Positions 14,496 to 22,045 are shown, counted from the stretch's first letter. The stretch: DNA of 23,898 nt from JBHHZJ01 sp046758005 (GCA_046758005.1 JBHHZJ010000055.1:1-23898); one strand, 5' to 3'. Translations and numbers: made by a program. Notes: generated by a model from the letters alone, not told the origin.

Positions 14496-14932
14496 GACCG
14501 CGGCTTGACGACCACGGTGCCCATCATGCCGAAGCCCTCGTGTGGCAGGCAGACGTAGCGGTAGGTCCCCGGGGTCGCGAACGTGTGCCGGAACACCGCT
14601 CCGGCGGCCACCGGGCCGGAGTGGAACGTCGCCGCCCCCTGCGGCAGGGCCACGTGGGCCGGATCGGCGGCCAGCTCGGGATCCGCGGTTACCGTATGGG
14701 TGAAGATCGACTTGTTGCGCCACTCCACCGTCGCGCCCGCCTGTACCGTGATCTCGGCCGGGTCGAACGCGAGACCCGGGGTCATCTCCACCGTTGCGGC
14801 CACGCCCGCGGCCGGCGGCCCGTAGGCGGGCCCGCCGGCCCCGCAGGCGCCCAGGAACAACAGCAGGGCCAGCGACATCACGCCCGCCGCGGGCGCGCGC
14901 CCGCCTCGTGTCGATATCAGGATCCGCTTCAT
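14492..14932 (-). CDS. Cupredoxin lipoprotein (plastocyanin/pseudoazurin-like)
   Basis: A 146-residue exported blue copper protein. A signal segment with lipobox LFLGAC (C30) suggests anchoring to a membrane by lipid. The type 1 copper site is complete: H79 in IFTHTVTAD, then C128, H131 and M136 in YVCLPHEGFGMMG, with the C-x2-H-x4-M spacing of plastocyanin. Such proteins carry electrons between periplasmic redox partners, for example to nitrite reductases or oxidases; the partner is not in this window. ATG 14932 is chosen because GGAGGTGG lies just upstream and the signal peptide then has normal length. The Fur-like box 15 bases upstream suggests metal-dependent control. Confidence 0.9.
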   Translation of the reverse strand: MKRILISTRGGRAPAAGVMSLALLLFLGACGAGGPAYGPPAAGVAATVEMTPGLAFDPAEITVQAGATVEWRNKSIFTHTVTADPELAADPAHVALPQGAATFHSGPVAAGAVFRHTFATPGTYRYVCLPHEGFGMMGTVVVKPRS

Positions 14933-14946
14933 CGCGCCACCTCCCG

Positions 14947-14965
14947 AATGACAATTATCATGATG
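14947..14965 (-). promoter_or_regulatory. Fur-family box upstream of the cupredoxin gene
   Basis: On the minus strand CATCATGATAATTGTCATT matches the classical 19-bp Fur consensus GATAATGATAATCATTATC at 13 of 19 positions, with a core of eight consecutive matches. It is a striking AT-rich island in GC-rich sequence. A GATAAT within it could be a -10 element. Binding would block the promoter or ribosome binding site of the gene starting at 14932. Another Fur-family regulator is possible. Confidence 0.45.
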
Positions 14966-15026
14966 AGACCGAAGCGCGGCGCGGGTCACGCGCCCGTTCC
15001 GGCCATGCGCCAGTCGACCTCGTCGG

Positions 15027-15695
15027 CTAGCGCAACGCAGCCTTTCCCGATGCGCCGGGCCCGGCCGCGCGCGCGAGCAGGTCGATCACCTCGTCGTCGC
15101 CGACCTGATGGAAGTCGGCGTAGAACACGCTGATGGCGCCGAAGACTCCGGGCGTGCTCAGGCATTCGATCTCGTCGGCCTCCGCGCGCAAGGCCCTTAT
15201 CGTATCGGGCGGCGCCACGGGTACGGCGAGCACCAGGCGCTCCGGCGCGGCGCGGCGCGTGGCCTTGAGCGCGGCGCGAATGGTGGCTCCGGTGGCGATG
15301 CCGTCGTCGACGATGATGGCGGTGCGGCCCTTGACGTCGGCGCGCGCACGCCCGCCCAGGTAGAGCCGCCGGCGGCGCTCGATCTCGGCGAGCTGGTGCC
15401 GGCTTTGCTCTTCGATGTACGCCTCGCTCAGGCCGAGGGTGCGCATGACGTCCTCGTTGACGACGGTCTGCGGCTCCGGCCCGCCCACGACCGCCGCGAC
15501 CGCGAGCTCCGGCTGCGAGGGCGCGCCGATCTTGCGCACGAGCACGAGGTCGAGCGGCGCCTCCAGCGCGCTGGCGATTTCGAAGCCGACCGGCACCCCG
15601 CCGCGCGGAAGGGCAAGCACGACCGGCCGGCGCCCCTTGAAACGGAACAGCCGTCCGGCGAGCCGGCGGCCGGCCTCGCTGCGGTCCTGGAACAT
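15027..15695 (-). CDS. Phosphoribosyltransferase-domain protein (COG1926 type)
   Basis: A 222-residue protein with a type I phosphoribosyltransferase fold. The PRPP-binding loop is AIIVDDGIATGAT (126-138). Upstream are VVLALPRGGVPVGFEIASAL and LDLVLVRKIGAPSQPELAVAAV, diagnostic for the stand-alone COG1926 group. Its natural acceptor is unknown. Related domains occur in hypoxia- and stress-induced gene sets of other bacteria. The ATG at 15695 has GAGG five bases upstream; a further upstream ATG would add an Arg-rich tail without support. The 90-residue orphan gene lies 83 bases upstream on the same strand with no visible promoter between, so both may depend on the FNR-type promoter at 16146-16186. 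Confidence 0.88.
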   Translation of the reverse strand: MFQDRSEAGRRLAGRLFRFKGRRPVVLALPRGGVPVGFEIASALEAPLDLVLVRKIGAPSQPELAVAAVVGGPEPQTVVNEDVMRTLGLSEAYIEEQSRHQLAEIERRRRLYLGGRARADVKGRTAIIVDDGIATGATIRAALKATRRAAPERLVLAVPVAPPDTIRALRAEADEIECLSTPGVFGAISVFYADFHQVGDDEVIDLLARAAGPGASGKAALR

Positions 15696-15778
15696 TTCGG
15701 CCTCACGCCGGCCGCGCGGCCTCCCCCGGCCCGGCCGGCACGACACCGACGGTCTCCATGCCAGCCCGCGCCAAGTCT

Positions 15779-16051
15779 TCAGTCGCGCTCCTCACCGAAC
15801 TCCTCCTCCGCGGTCAGGATGTCGTAGACCGCGCTCACGACCGCCGAACCGCGTAGCCGCGACCGTGCCATCACGTCGCTTTCGCCCGCGGCCCAGGCGA
15901 GCGCCTCCTCGAGGTCCTCGACGGTGGCCCCCGTGGCGATGATCGCCACCGCCTTGACGTCGTCGATGTCGCCGACGATCTCGGCGATCTCTTCGCGCGT
16001 CACCCGGCGCGGTTCGGCGCCGCGGTCGCGAGGCGATGTCCGGCCATGCAT
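15779..16051 (-). CDS. Conserved-looking 90-aa protein of unknown function
   Basis: A 90-residue acidic protein. After a basic N-terminus (MHGRTSPRDRGAEPRR) it has a helix TREEIAEIVGDIDD, a strand-like AVAIIATGAT, a helix VEDLEEALAWAAGESDVM and a C-terminal helix VVSAVYDILTAEEEFGEE. The pattern IVGDIDD-x-K-x-x-x-I-x-A-T-G-A-T is not one I can name. The ATG at 16051 is preferred because AAGGGG lies seven bases upstream; an ATG at 16069 has its GAGG directly adjacent. This is the first gene downstream of the FNR-type box, and the phosphoribosyltransferase gene follows. Confidence 0.7.
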   Translation of the reverse strand: MHGRTSPRDRGAEPRRVTREEIAEIVGDIDDVKAVAIIATGATVEDLEEALAWAAGESDVMARSRLRGSAVVSAVYDILTAEEEFGEERD

Positions 16052-16145
16052 CGGTCCACCCCTTCGCATCCTCGGGCGGGTGCCCTCGCGTTCCCAATTC
16101 GGGCGCAGATACGCGCGCGGAGGAGCGCCCGGTGCTGGATGATTT

Positions 16146-16173
16146 TTTATAAGCTTACATTTCGCGCGGTCAT
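16146..16173 (-). promoter_or_regulatory. Promoter of the orphan-phosphoribosyltransferase genes
   Basis: Read on the minus strand, ATGACC (16173-16168) and TATAAA (16151-16146) are 16 bases apart in an AT-rich stretch. Transcription would start near 16139, about 88 bases before the ATG at 16051. The weak -35 touches the FNR-type box, as expected at class II activated promoters. Confidence 0.55.
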
Positions 16174-16186
16174 TGATGCAGGTCAA
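16173..16186 (-). promoter_or_regulatory. FNR/FixK-type operator 1
   Basis: TTGAT-GCAG-GTCAA on the plus strand (minus: TTGACCTGCATCAA) fits the FNR/FixK/DNR consensus TTGAT-N4-RTCAA at every fixed position. Its centre, 16179.5, is 31 bp upstream of the -10 centre and about 40 bp from the predicted start of minus-strand transcription. This fits class II activation of the gene at 16051. It shares all 14 bases with the box at 18412-18425. Confidence 0.68.
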
Positions 16187-16258
16187 GGCCGAAGCGCAGT
16201 GCGATGCTCCAGCCTGTTGCGGAATTCGCCCTGCACCTTGGGAAGGGCGGAGGTCCCC

Positions 16259-17308
16259 TTGCCACCGCGCCGCACGCCCGGCCCTGGAAAGACCCGCCGG
16301 CTCGCCGCCGTGGCGATCGCGGCCAAGGTCGCCTTCCTGAAACGGCCCGGTAGCTATCCCGACGCGCCGAGGCGGGTCGAGGTCGCGGAGACCCACATGT
16401 CCTGGGTCTTCCTGACCGCGCGCCACGCCTACAAGCTGAAGAAGCCCGTGCGCTACGACTTCTTCGACTTCCGCACCATCGCGGCGCGCCGGCGCAACTG
16501 CGAGGAGGAGGTGCGCCTGAACCGCCGCCTGGCGCCCGACGTCTACCTCGGGACCGTGCCGCTCACGATCGACCCGAAGGGCGGGCTGCACCTGGGCGGG
16601 TTCGGCGAGGCCGTCGATTGGCTGGTCAAGATGCACCGCCTGCCGGCCGACCGTGCGCTCGGGCGGGCGATCGAGACGGGCACGCTCCACGCCGCGCAGG
16701 TTCGCACCTTCGCCCTCGAGCTCGCCCGCTTCTACAAGGCCTCGGCGCCCGTTCCGATGAGCCCGTCCGAATACCTGGCGCGCTTCGCGGTGGACATCGA
16801 GGACAACCGGCGCGCGTTGAACGACCCCCGGTACGGCTTGCACGCCGGTCTGGTAAAGACGGTGTCCGAGGCGCAGCGGGCGTTCCTGCGCGCCCGGCCC
16901 GAACTGTTCGAGAAACGGGTCCGGGACGGCCGCGTCGTCGAGGCGCACGGCGACCTCAGGCCCGAGCACATCTTCCTCGGGCCCAAGCCGCAGATCATCG
17001 ACTGTCTGGAGTTCCGGCGTGCGTTCCGCCTGCTCGACCCGGCGGACGAGCTGTCCTTCCTCGCCCTCGAATGCGAGCGCCTGGGAGGGCCCGCCGTCGG
17101 GGACTTGGTGTTCGACGTGTACCGCCAGGTGACGAGCGATGCGCCCCCCGAAAAGCTGATCTCCTTCTACAAGGCCTACCGGGCCTGCATTCGGGCCAAG
17201 CTCGCGGTCTGGCACCTGCGCGACGCCGACGCGCGCGAGCCGGAGAAATGGCCGGCGCTCGCGCGCGCCTATCTGGCGCTCGCACAGGGTTATGCCAGCC
17301 ACCGCTGA
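16259..17308 (+). CDS. Aminoglycoside phosphotransferase-like kinase (COG2187 N-terminal type)
   Basis: A 349-residue protein with an APH-type kinase fold. Landmarks are FLKRPGSYP, ETHMSWVFLTARHAYKLKKPVRYDFFDF (likely ATP-contact lysines near residues 59-62), and CEEEVRLNRRLAPDVYLGTVPL. The catalytic loop is EAHGDLRPEHIFLG (H230, D232), followed by the metal-binding D248 in IIDCLEF. Full COG2187 proteins usually carry a further C-terminal AAA/P-loop kinase domain; here the protein stops after the APH part. Antibiotic resistance is not implied. The TTG start at 16259 is chosen because GGAGG lies five bases upstream and leads directly into the conserved region. It is divergent from the orphan gene and shares its regulatory gap. 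Confidence 0.82.
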   Translation: MPPRRTPGPGKTRRLAAVAIAAKVAFLKRPGSYPDAPRRVEVAETHMSWVFLTARHAYKLKKPVRYDFFDFRTIAARRRNCEEEVRLNRRLAPDVYLGTVPLTIDPKGGLHLGGFGEAVDWLVKMHRLPADRALGRAIETGTLHAAQVRTFALELARFYKASAPVPMSPSEYLARFAVDIEDNRRALNDPRYGLHAGLVKTVSEAQRAFLRARPELFEKRVRDGRVVEAHGDLRPEHIFLGPKPQIIDCLEFRRAFRLLDPADELSFLALECERLGGPAVGDLVFDVYRQVTSDAPPEKLISFYKAYRACIRAKLAVWHLRDADAREPEKWPALARAYLALAQGYASHR

Positions 17309-17327
17309 TATTGCCCCGTTTCGTCGG

Positions 17328-18314
17328 CTACCCTTCCAGCAGCTCCACGATGGAGCCGCCGCGGTGCATGCGCTCGATCGCCTCGGCGAACAGAGCGGCG
17401 GCGTCGAGCACGATCACCTTCTCGCGCACCACTTCGGGATCGAGCCGGAACGGCGGGATGGTGTCGGTGACGACGACCTGCTCGAGCGCCGGGTCCGAAA
17501 GCACCTTGCCCGCCTCGCCGACGAACAGGCCGTGCGCCGCCGCGGCGAAAACGGCCGTCGCGCCGCGTTCGCGGCACGCCCTGGCCGCGCGCGCCACGGT
17601 GGTCCCGGTGCTGATCAGGTCGTCGATGATGACCGCCGCCCGGGCTTCGACCTCGCCCACCACCGTGCCGCCGGAGACCACGCCGGAGCTGCGGTATTTC
17701 TCCAGGAAGGCCGTGGGGATGTCCTTGTGCAGCGTGCGGGCGAGCGCGTCGCGGAAGCGCTCGGCGCGCTTGACCCCGCCGGCGTCCGGCGAGACGACCA
17801 CGATCTCGGACCCGGCGAGCACCGAGGCGAAGTAGTCCGCGAACAGCCTGGCCGCGTCCAGGTGCTCGGTGCGGCAGCGGAAAGCGTTCTGGAAGGCGGC
17901 GAGGTTGTGAACCTCCAGCGTCACCACCCGGTCGGTCCCGACGGCCTCGAACAGGGCGGCGACATAGCGGGTCGTCACCGGGTCGCGCGGCTTCGTCTTG
18001 CGGTCCTTGCGCGCGTAGCCGAGATAGGGGACGACCGCGGTGACGCGCGCGGCCGAGGCGTCCTTGAGCGCGCCGATGAAGAACAGCAGGCGGCACAGCT
18101 TGTCGTTGACCGTCTCGCGCTCCTCGCCGTGCAGCGAGTGGACGACGAAGGCGTCCGCGCCGCGCACGTTGACGAGCGCTCGCGCCTTGTGCTCGCCGTC
18201 CTCGAAGTCGCGCTCCTCGTGCGCGCTGAGCGGCACGCCGAGCTTGGCGGCGACCTTCCGGCCGAAGGCGCGGCTGGAGTCGAGGGCGAAGAGGCGCAGG
18301 TCCGACGGGGCCAC
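17328..18314 (-). CDS. Divergent ribose-phosphate pyrophosphokinase (PRPP synthase)
   Basis: Makes PRPP from ribose 5-phosphate and ATP. The 328-residue protein has the double phosphoribosyltransferase fold with FEDGEHKARALVNVRG, the catalytic flexible loop PYLGYARKDRKTK (97-108), metal-site H136 in LEVHN, the ribose phosphate loop VVSPDAGGVKRAERF (SPDAGG 175-180) and PRPP loop VIIDDLISTGTT (228-239). It differs from housekeeping Prs: ARKDRKTKPRDPVTTRY replaces the usual RQDRK-P-IT-AK pattern and the usual DLH is EVH, so it is probably a second, specialised paralog. Start GTG 18314 has AGGAG ten bases upstream; the spacing is long, so confidence in the exact start is moderate. An FNR-type box lies about 100 bases upstream. 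Confidence 0.85.
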   Translation of the reverse strand: MAPSDLRLFALDSSRAFGRKVAAKLGVPLSAHEERDFEDGEHKARALVNVRGADAFVVHSLHGEERETVNDKLCRLLFFIGALKDASAARVTAVVPYLGYARKDRKTKPRDPVTTRYVAALFEAVGTDRVVTLEVHNLAAFQNAFRCRTEHLDAARLFADYFASVLAGSEIVVVSPDAGGVKRAERFRDALARTLHKDIPTAFLEKYRSSGVVSGGTVVGEVEARAAVIIDDLISTGTTVARAARACRERGATAVFAAAAHGLFVGEAGKVLSDPALEQVVVTDTIPPFRLDPEVVREKVIVLDAAALFAEAIERMHRGGSIVELLEG

Positions 18315-18411
18315 GGGATCACGCTCCTGGGTGCATCGGCTCGCCGGGCCTCGGGACGCCGGCCGGCAGGATCTCAGCTTATCCTTCTAGCACTGCGGGC
18401 GACCCGATGCC

Positions 18412-18425
18412 TTGACCTGCATCAA
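18412..18425 (-). promoter_or_regulatory. FNR/FixK-type operator 2
   Basis: The plus strand reads TTGACCTGCATCAA, the same 14 bases as the minus-strand reading of operator 1. The FNR-type palindrome is near-symmetric, so either strand can be served. For the minus-strand PRPP synthase gene a possible -10 TAGAAG lies at 18389-18384, with its centre 32 bp from the box centre (18418.5), again class II geometry. A GATAAG at 18383-18378 is an alternative 38 bp away. The leader would be about 60 bases. Confidence 0.65.
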
Positions 18426-18503
18426 CGGCCGCTCCCGCGCGGTGCCGGAGACGCGACTTCGGAACGCTCCGGTCGCGGCGCGGCGGCATCCCGAACCGGC
18501 GCA

Positions 18504-19793
18504 TCATGGGGATGACCGGCCCTCGGGCCTGCCCGCGCCCGGGGCCGCGCCGGCCGCCCGGGTCATGCCCTTGAGCAGGTCCCATTCGGCCCCGATCAGG
18601 CGCCGGGCCGCGCGCCACAAGTTGTAGGCCTCTTGTCGCGCGACGAAGCTCTGCCGGCGCAGGCGTTCGTACACGGCGAGCGCCTTGTCGGCCGAGCGCT
18701 CAAGGGAGAACGCCTCGGCCGTCGTTCGCGCGCCCCGCTCGAGCCGGGCGCGCCGCGGCTTGGGCAGCGTGGCGATCCACCGCAGGGCGGCGACGAAGTC
18801 CGCGACCGACTCGATCCGCAGCAGGCGGCCGTTGCGGCCGTCGCCCACGACCTCGCGCGCGCCGGGCGCGTCGAGCGCGACGACCGGCACGCCCGCGGCC
18901 ATCGCCTCGGTCAGCACCATGCCCTGCGTCTCGGTCTTCGAGGCGAAGGCGAAGACGTCCATGGCGCAGTACGCGCTGATCAGCAGGATCTGATCCAGGA
19001 CCCCCATGAGGTGCAGGCGCCCGTCCACGCCGTGCCGGGCGAAGGTTTCGCGGATCGCCCCGTGCGAGGGCCCGCCCCCGACCACGAGGAAATGGGCCCG
19101 CGGCTCTGCCGCGGCGAACGCGGCCACGGCCTCGGCGAGAAAGCCCAGGTTCTTCTCCGGGGCAAGGCGGCCGACGTGGCCGACGACGAAGGCGTCCGGC
19201 GGGATCTGCGCGGCGGCGCGGAAGCCGGCCCCGCTGCCGCCCGTGAAGCGCGCGAGCCGGACCCCGGTCGGGACGACCTCGATCGGCGCCTCGACACCGC
19301 GCTCGCGCAGGATCGCGGCGACGCTCTCGCTCGGCGCGAAGACGCAGTCGCACAGGTTGGCGTAGCTGGTCGAGAGGTTGACGACGAAGCGCTTGAGCGC
19401 CTTGGAATCGCCCGGAACGTAGTGCGTGTACTGCTCGTACATGGTGTGGTGCGTGAACACGAACGGGCGCTGATACACGTGCGCCAGGCGCAACGCCGTG
19501 CCGCCCACGAGGAACGGATGGTGCGAGTGGACGATGTCCGGTCGGAAACGCTCGATCGCCGACCTCAGGAATCCGGGCACCGGAAGGACGACGGAGAAAT
19601 CGCTGCCGTTGAAGCGCTGGATCGCCGGGATGCGGATCACGTCCACCGCGTCCTGCGGCATGTTCTCGAACTCGGGCGCCACGACCAGGACCCGGTGGCC
19701 GCGCCGGCGGAATTCGGCCGTGAAGGCCTCGACCGAGCGCGCCACGCCGCCGACATGCGGCGTGAAGGTGTTGGTCATCATGAGGATGTTCAC
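18504..19793 (-). CDS. GT4 family glycosyltransferase
   Basis: A 429-residue GT-B fold glycosyltransferase. The N-terminal domain starts MNILMMTNTFTPHVGGVARS and contains DIVHSHHPFLVGG and FTHHTMYEQYTHYVPG. The C-terminal domain has VVPTGVRLARF, GHVGRLAPEKNL (206-216), LVVGGGP and the EX7E motif E288 to E296 (ETQGMVLTEAMAAGVPVV), typical of retaining GT4 enzymes. The FTHHTxYExYTHY stretch is reminiscent of diacylglycerol glucosyltransferases, so a glycolipid product is possible but unproven. GTG 19793 overlaps the stop of the upstream glycosidase-like gene (GTGA), so the two are coupled. A long Arg-rich helical tail follows the catalytic part. Confidence 0.9.
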   Translation of the reverse strand: MNILMMTNTFTPHVGGVARSVEAFTAEFRRRGHRVLVVAPEFENMPQDAVDVIRIPAIQRFNGSDFSVVLPVPGFLRSAIERFRPDIVHSHHPFLVGGTALRLAHVYQRPFVFTHHTMYEQYTHYVPGDSKALKRFVVNLSTSYANLCDCVFAPSESVAAILRERGVEAPIEVVPTGVRLARFTGGSGAGFRAAAQIPPDAFVVGHVGRLAPEKNLGFLAEAVAAFAAAEPRAHFLVVGGGPSHGAIRETFARHGVDGRLHLMGVLDQILLISAYCAMDVFAFASKTETQGMVLTEAMAAGVPVVALDAPGAREVVGDGRNGRLLRIESVADFVAALRWIATLPKPRRARLERGARTTAEAFSLERSADKALAVYERLRRQSFVARQEAYNLWRAARRLIGAEWDLLKGMTRAAGAAPGAGRPEGRSSP

Positions 19794-22045
19794 GACGGCA
19801 CCTCCACGCGGGCAAGCGCGACGCGCGTCTGTTTCGGCTCGGCGCGCAGAGGCGCGCGGCCGGGCAGGCGCACCTCGGTCGGCGGCGCGGCCCGGTGCCA
19901 GTCCGCATGCCAGGAGACGACGACCTCGTCGCGCCCGGGCTCGACCTCGACCGTGACGGCGCCGAAGGTCGTGGGCGCCGGGCCGAAGCGCATCGGCGCG
20001 CCCGCCCGCAGCCAGTGTTCCGGAAGGCCGGCGCACAGGATCAGCCGCTCGCCCTCCTCGCGCACGAAACCGTTGCGCATCATCAGCACCCATTCGGCCG
20101 CCGCCCAGGCGTGCTGACCGTCGCCCATGCAGCCACCGCCCGTGCGCGGATGGACCGCCTCCGGCCACTGTCCGGTCGGCGAGGCCAGATCGGCGACCGC
20201 CTTGGTCACCCGGAGGTGGCGCGGGTCGCCGGCGCGCAGCAGAACCTGGGCGACGTGCAGGCTCAGATAGGCGTTGAGGCCGGAGTGGATCACGTCCTGG
20301 AAGAACGCCCCCTCGACGAAGCAGTTCTCCAGCAGGAAACGCACCGTGTCGCGAAGCCGCGGGTCCTCGGCCTCGAAGATCTGCAGCGGATAGCCCGCGG
20401 CGAGGGAGCCGATCGCCCCGGCGTCGAGGCGCCGGTAGGGCGAGGCCGGCATGGCCGGCCGTCCCAGGCGCCCGGCAACGCGCTCCAGGCTGCGCACGAC
20501 GGCGGTCAGGAACGCCTCGGCGGCGCGCTCGAACTCCGCGCCCGCCGCCTCCTCGCCGAACGCGCGGGCGAGCGCGGCGGCCGCGCGCAGGCCGGCGACG
20601 CCCCAGAAGTCGTCCCAGTAGTAGTAGTCGTTGGGCCCCAGGTGCTCGGCGCTGAAGCCCGCAGGCAGCAGGCCGGCGTGCGGCGCCTCGCCCTGGTCCG
20701 GCAGGCGCTTCTTGCGGATCCAACGCGCCCCGCGCAGGACCGCCCCGCGCCACGCGGGTTTGGGCGGCCGGCCGGTCAGTTCGCAGAAGCGGCGCATGAT
20801 CCACAGCGCCGCGCCGTTTGAGTCCCACTCGCCGGCTTGGGAATGGAAGTGCCCCAGGGCGTTCTGTCGGGCCGGGAAGTGGTCGAGCGCCCGCTCGGCG
20901 CGCGCGCTCAGGCCGGCGCACAGGAGCGCGTGGATGATGAAGCTGGCGTCCCGGAACCAGAACCGCCTGTAGGTGTAGGGGCCGGCGTAAACGTCCTCGG
21001 GCGCGTGCAGGACGAGCGTGCGCAGGGCCGCCTCGTAGAGGAACCGGAAACGCGGGTCGGGCACGTCCAGCGCGCAGCACCCGCGCAGGCTGTCCCGCCA
21101 GCCCGCGCCGGGCGCACGCCGGGCGGCGCGCTGGCCCTCGAGCGGAACGCGCACGCAAAGCCGGCGCGCCACGCCGGGCTCGAGGCGGAACAGCGCGGCG
21201 GCGGTGGCCATGCCGACCTCGCAGCGGCCGCTCAGTTTGTCGTCCCGCTCGCCCAGGTGGATGAAGACGTCGCCGGCGCGGTAGTGCGAGACGTGGTGGC
21301 GCTCGGCCGGTGCGTCGAACGCGACCCGCCGGCGCCCGTCGATGGTCCAGGAGGTGCGCGCGCCGGACAGGACCACGTCGTGGACGAAGCTGATCCCCTC
21401 GGGGTTGTAGGGCCGCAGCGACAGCACGGCCCAGCCGCCGGCCTCGGCGCGCGCCTCCAGGTCCAGGCGGCACACCGGCGCGCCGCGCTCCCGCTCCACC
21501 GCGGCATCCGTTTTCAGGAACAGCCCGTCGGCCCGCGTCTCGGTGGTGACCGCGAGCGCGTCGCCCAGGCCGAGCCGCTGGCGCGAGCGGCGGGCGCGCG
21601 AGGGCAGCAGGGCGCGCCCGTCCCGGTCCAGCACCCAGCCGTCCAGCGACCAGCCGTCGTAGAACGGCGTCAACAGCCCGCACGGGTCCACGATCGGGAG
21701 CTCCGGCCCGTCGGGCAGGCCGATCGCGGTCCAGTTGCGGTGGGTCAGGTTGACGTGCGTGACGGAGAAAGCGCGCGGCACGAAGGCCTCGTCCTTGGGG
21801 TCGAACTGGCGCTCGATCCAGTACGGCCAGACCCAGTCCAGGTTGTGCTGGATCACCCGGCTGTTGATCAGGCCGCGGGCGTGGAACACCACGCCGGCGC
21901 GCAACAGCTCGATCGGCTCGGCGACCTCGGAGGGCTGGGAGAAGCGGCGCAGGCGGCCGAGCAGGGCGATCGGGTCGAGCATCCCGTGGGCGCGCGCGAC
22001 CCGGCGCACGATGAACCGCCACGGCAGCCATCTCATCCAGACCAT
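19790..22045 (-). CDS. Six-hairpin ((alpha/alpha)6) glycosidase-like protein
   Basis: A 751-residue probable cytoplasmic carbohydrate-active protein; no signal peptide is visible. Residues about 40-320 look beta-rich (for example VLSLRPYNPEGISFVHDVVL). From about 325 on, a helical toroid is indicated by AGPYTYRRFWFRDASFIIHALL (WFRD 363-366), EWDSNGAALWIM (406-411), PNDYYYWDDFWGVAGL (475-482) and GQHAWAAAEWVLMMRNGF near the end. RDASF and acidic clusters resemble GH15/GH63-type hydrolases; the catalytic acids cannot be assigned safely, so it could also be a phosphorylase-like or inactive member. ATG 22045 lacks a clear ribosome binding site; M at residue 4 is an alternative start. Coupled to the GT4 gene. 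Confidence 0.78.
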   Translation of the reverse strand: MVWMRWLPWRFIVRRVARAHGMLDPIALLGRLRRFSQPSEVAEPIELLRAGVVFHARGLINSRVIQHNLDWVWPYWIERQFDPKDEAFVPRAFSVTHVNLTHRNWTAIGLPDGPELPIVDPCGLLTPFYDGWSLDGWVLDRDGRALLPSRARRSRQRLGLGDALAVTTETRADGLFLKTDAAVERERGAPVCRLDLEARAEAGGWAVLSLRPYNPEGISFVHDVVLSGARTSWTIDGRRRVAFDAPAERHHVSHYRAGDVFIHLGERDDKLSGRCEVGMATAAALFRLEPGVARRLCVRVPLEGQRAARRAPGAGWRDSLRGCCALDVPDPRFRFLYEAALRTLVLHAPEDVYAGPYTYRRFWFRDASFIIHALLCAGLSARAERALDHFPARQNALGHFHSQAGEWDSNGAALWIMRRFCELTGRPPKPAWRGAVLRGARWIRKKRLPDQGEAPHAGLLPAGFSAEHLGPNDYYYWDDFWGVAGLRAAAALARAFGEEAAGAEFERAAEAFLTAVVRSLERVAGRLGRPAMPASPYRRLDAGAIGSLAAGYPLQIFEAEDPRLRDTVRFLLENCFVEGAFFQDVIHSGLNAYLSLHVAQVLLRAGDPRHLRVTKAVADLASPTGQWPEAVHPRTGGGCMGDGQHAWAAAEWVLMMRNGFVREEGERLILCAGLPEHWLRAGAPMRFGPAPTTFGAVTVEVEPGRDEVVVSWHADWHRAAPPTEVRLPGRAPLRAEPKQTRVALARVEVPS

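Noticed and set aside
16070..17302. N-terminal extension of the 90-residue orphan across the antisense of the APH-like gene
   Set aside because: Only the last 90 codons look like protein; a good ribosome binding site precedes the ATG at 16051 and the FNR-type promoter lies inside the would-be extension.
16259..17308. Aminoglycoside resistance gene
   Set aside because: The fold is APH-like, but the flanking motifs belong to the COG2187 group, which is not a resistance family, and the context is regulatory and metabolic.
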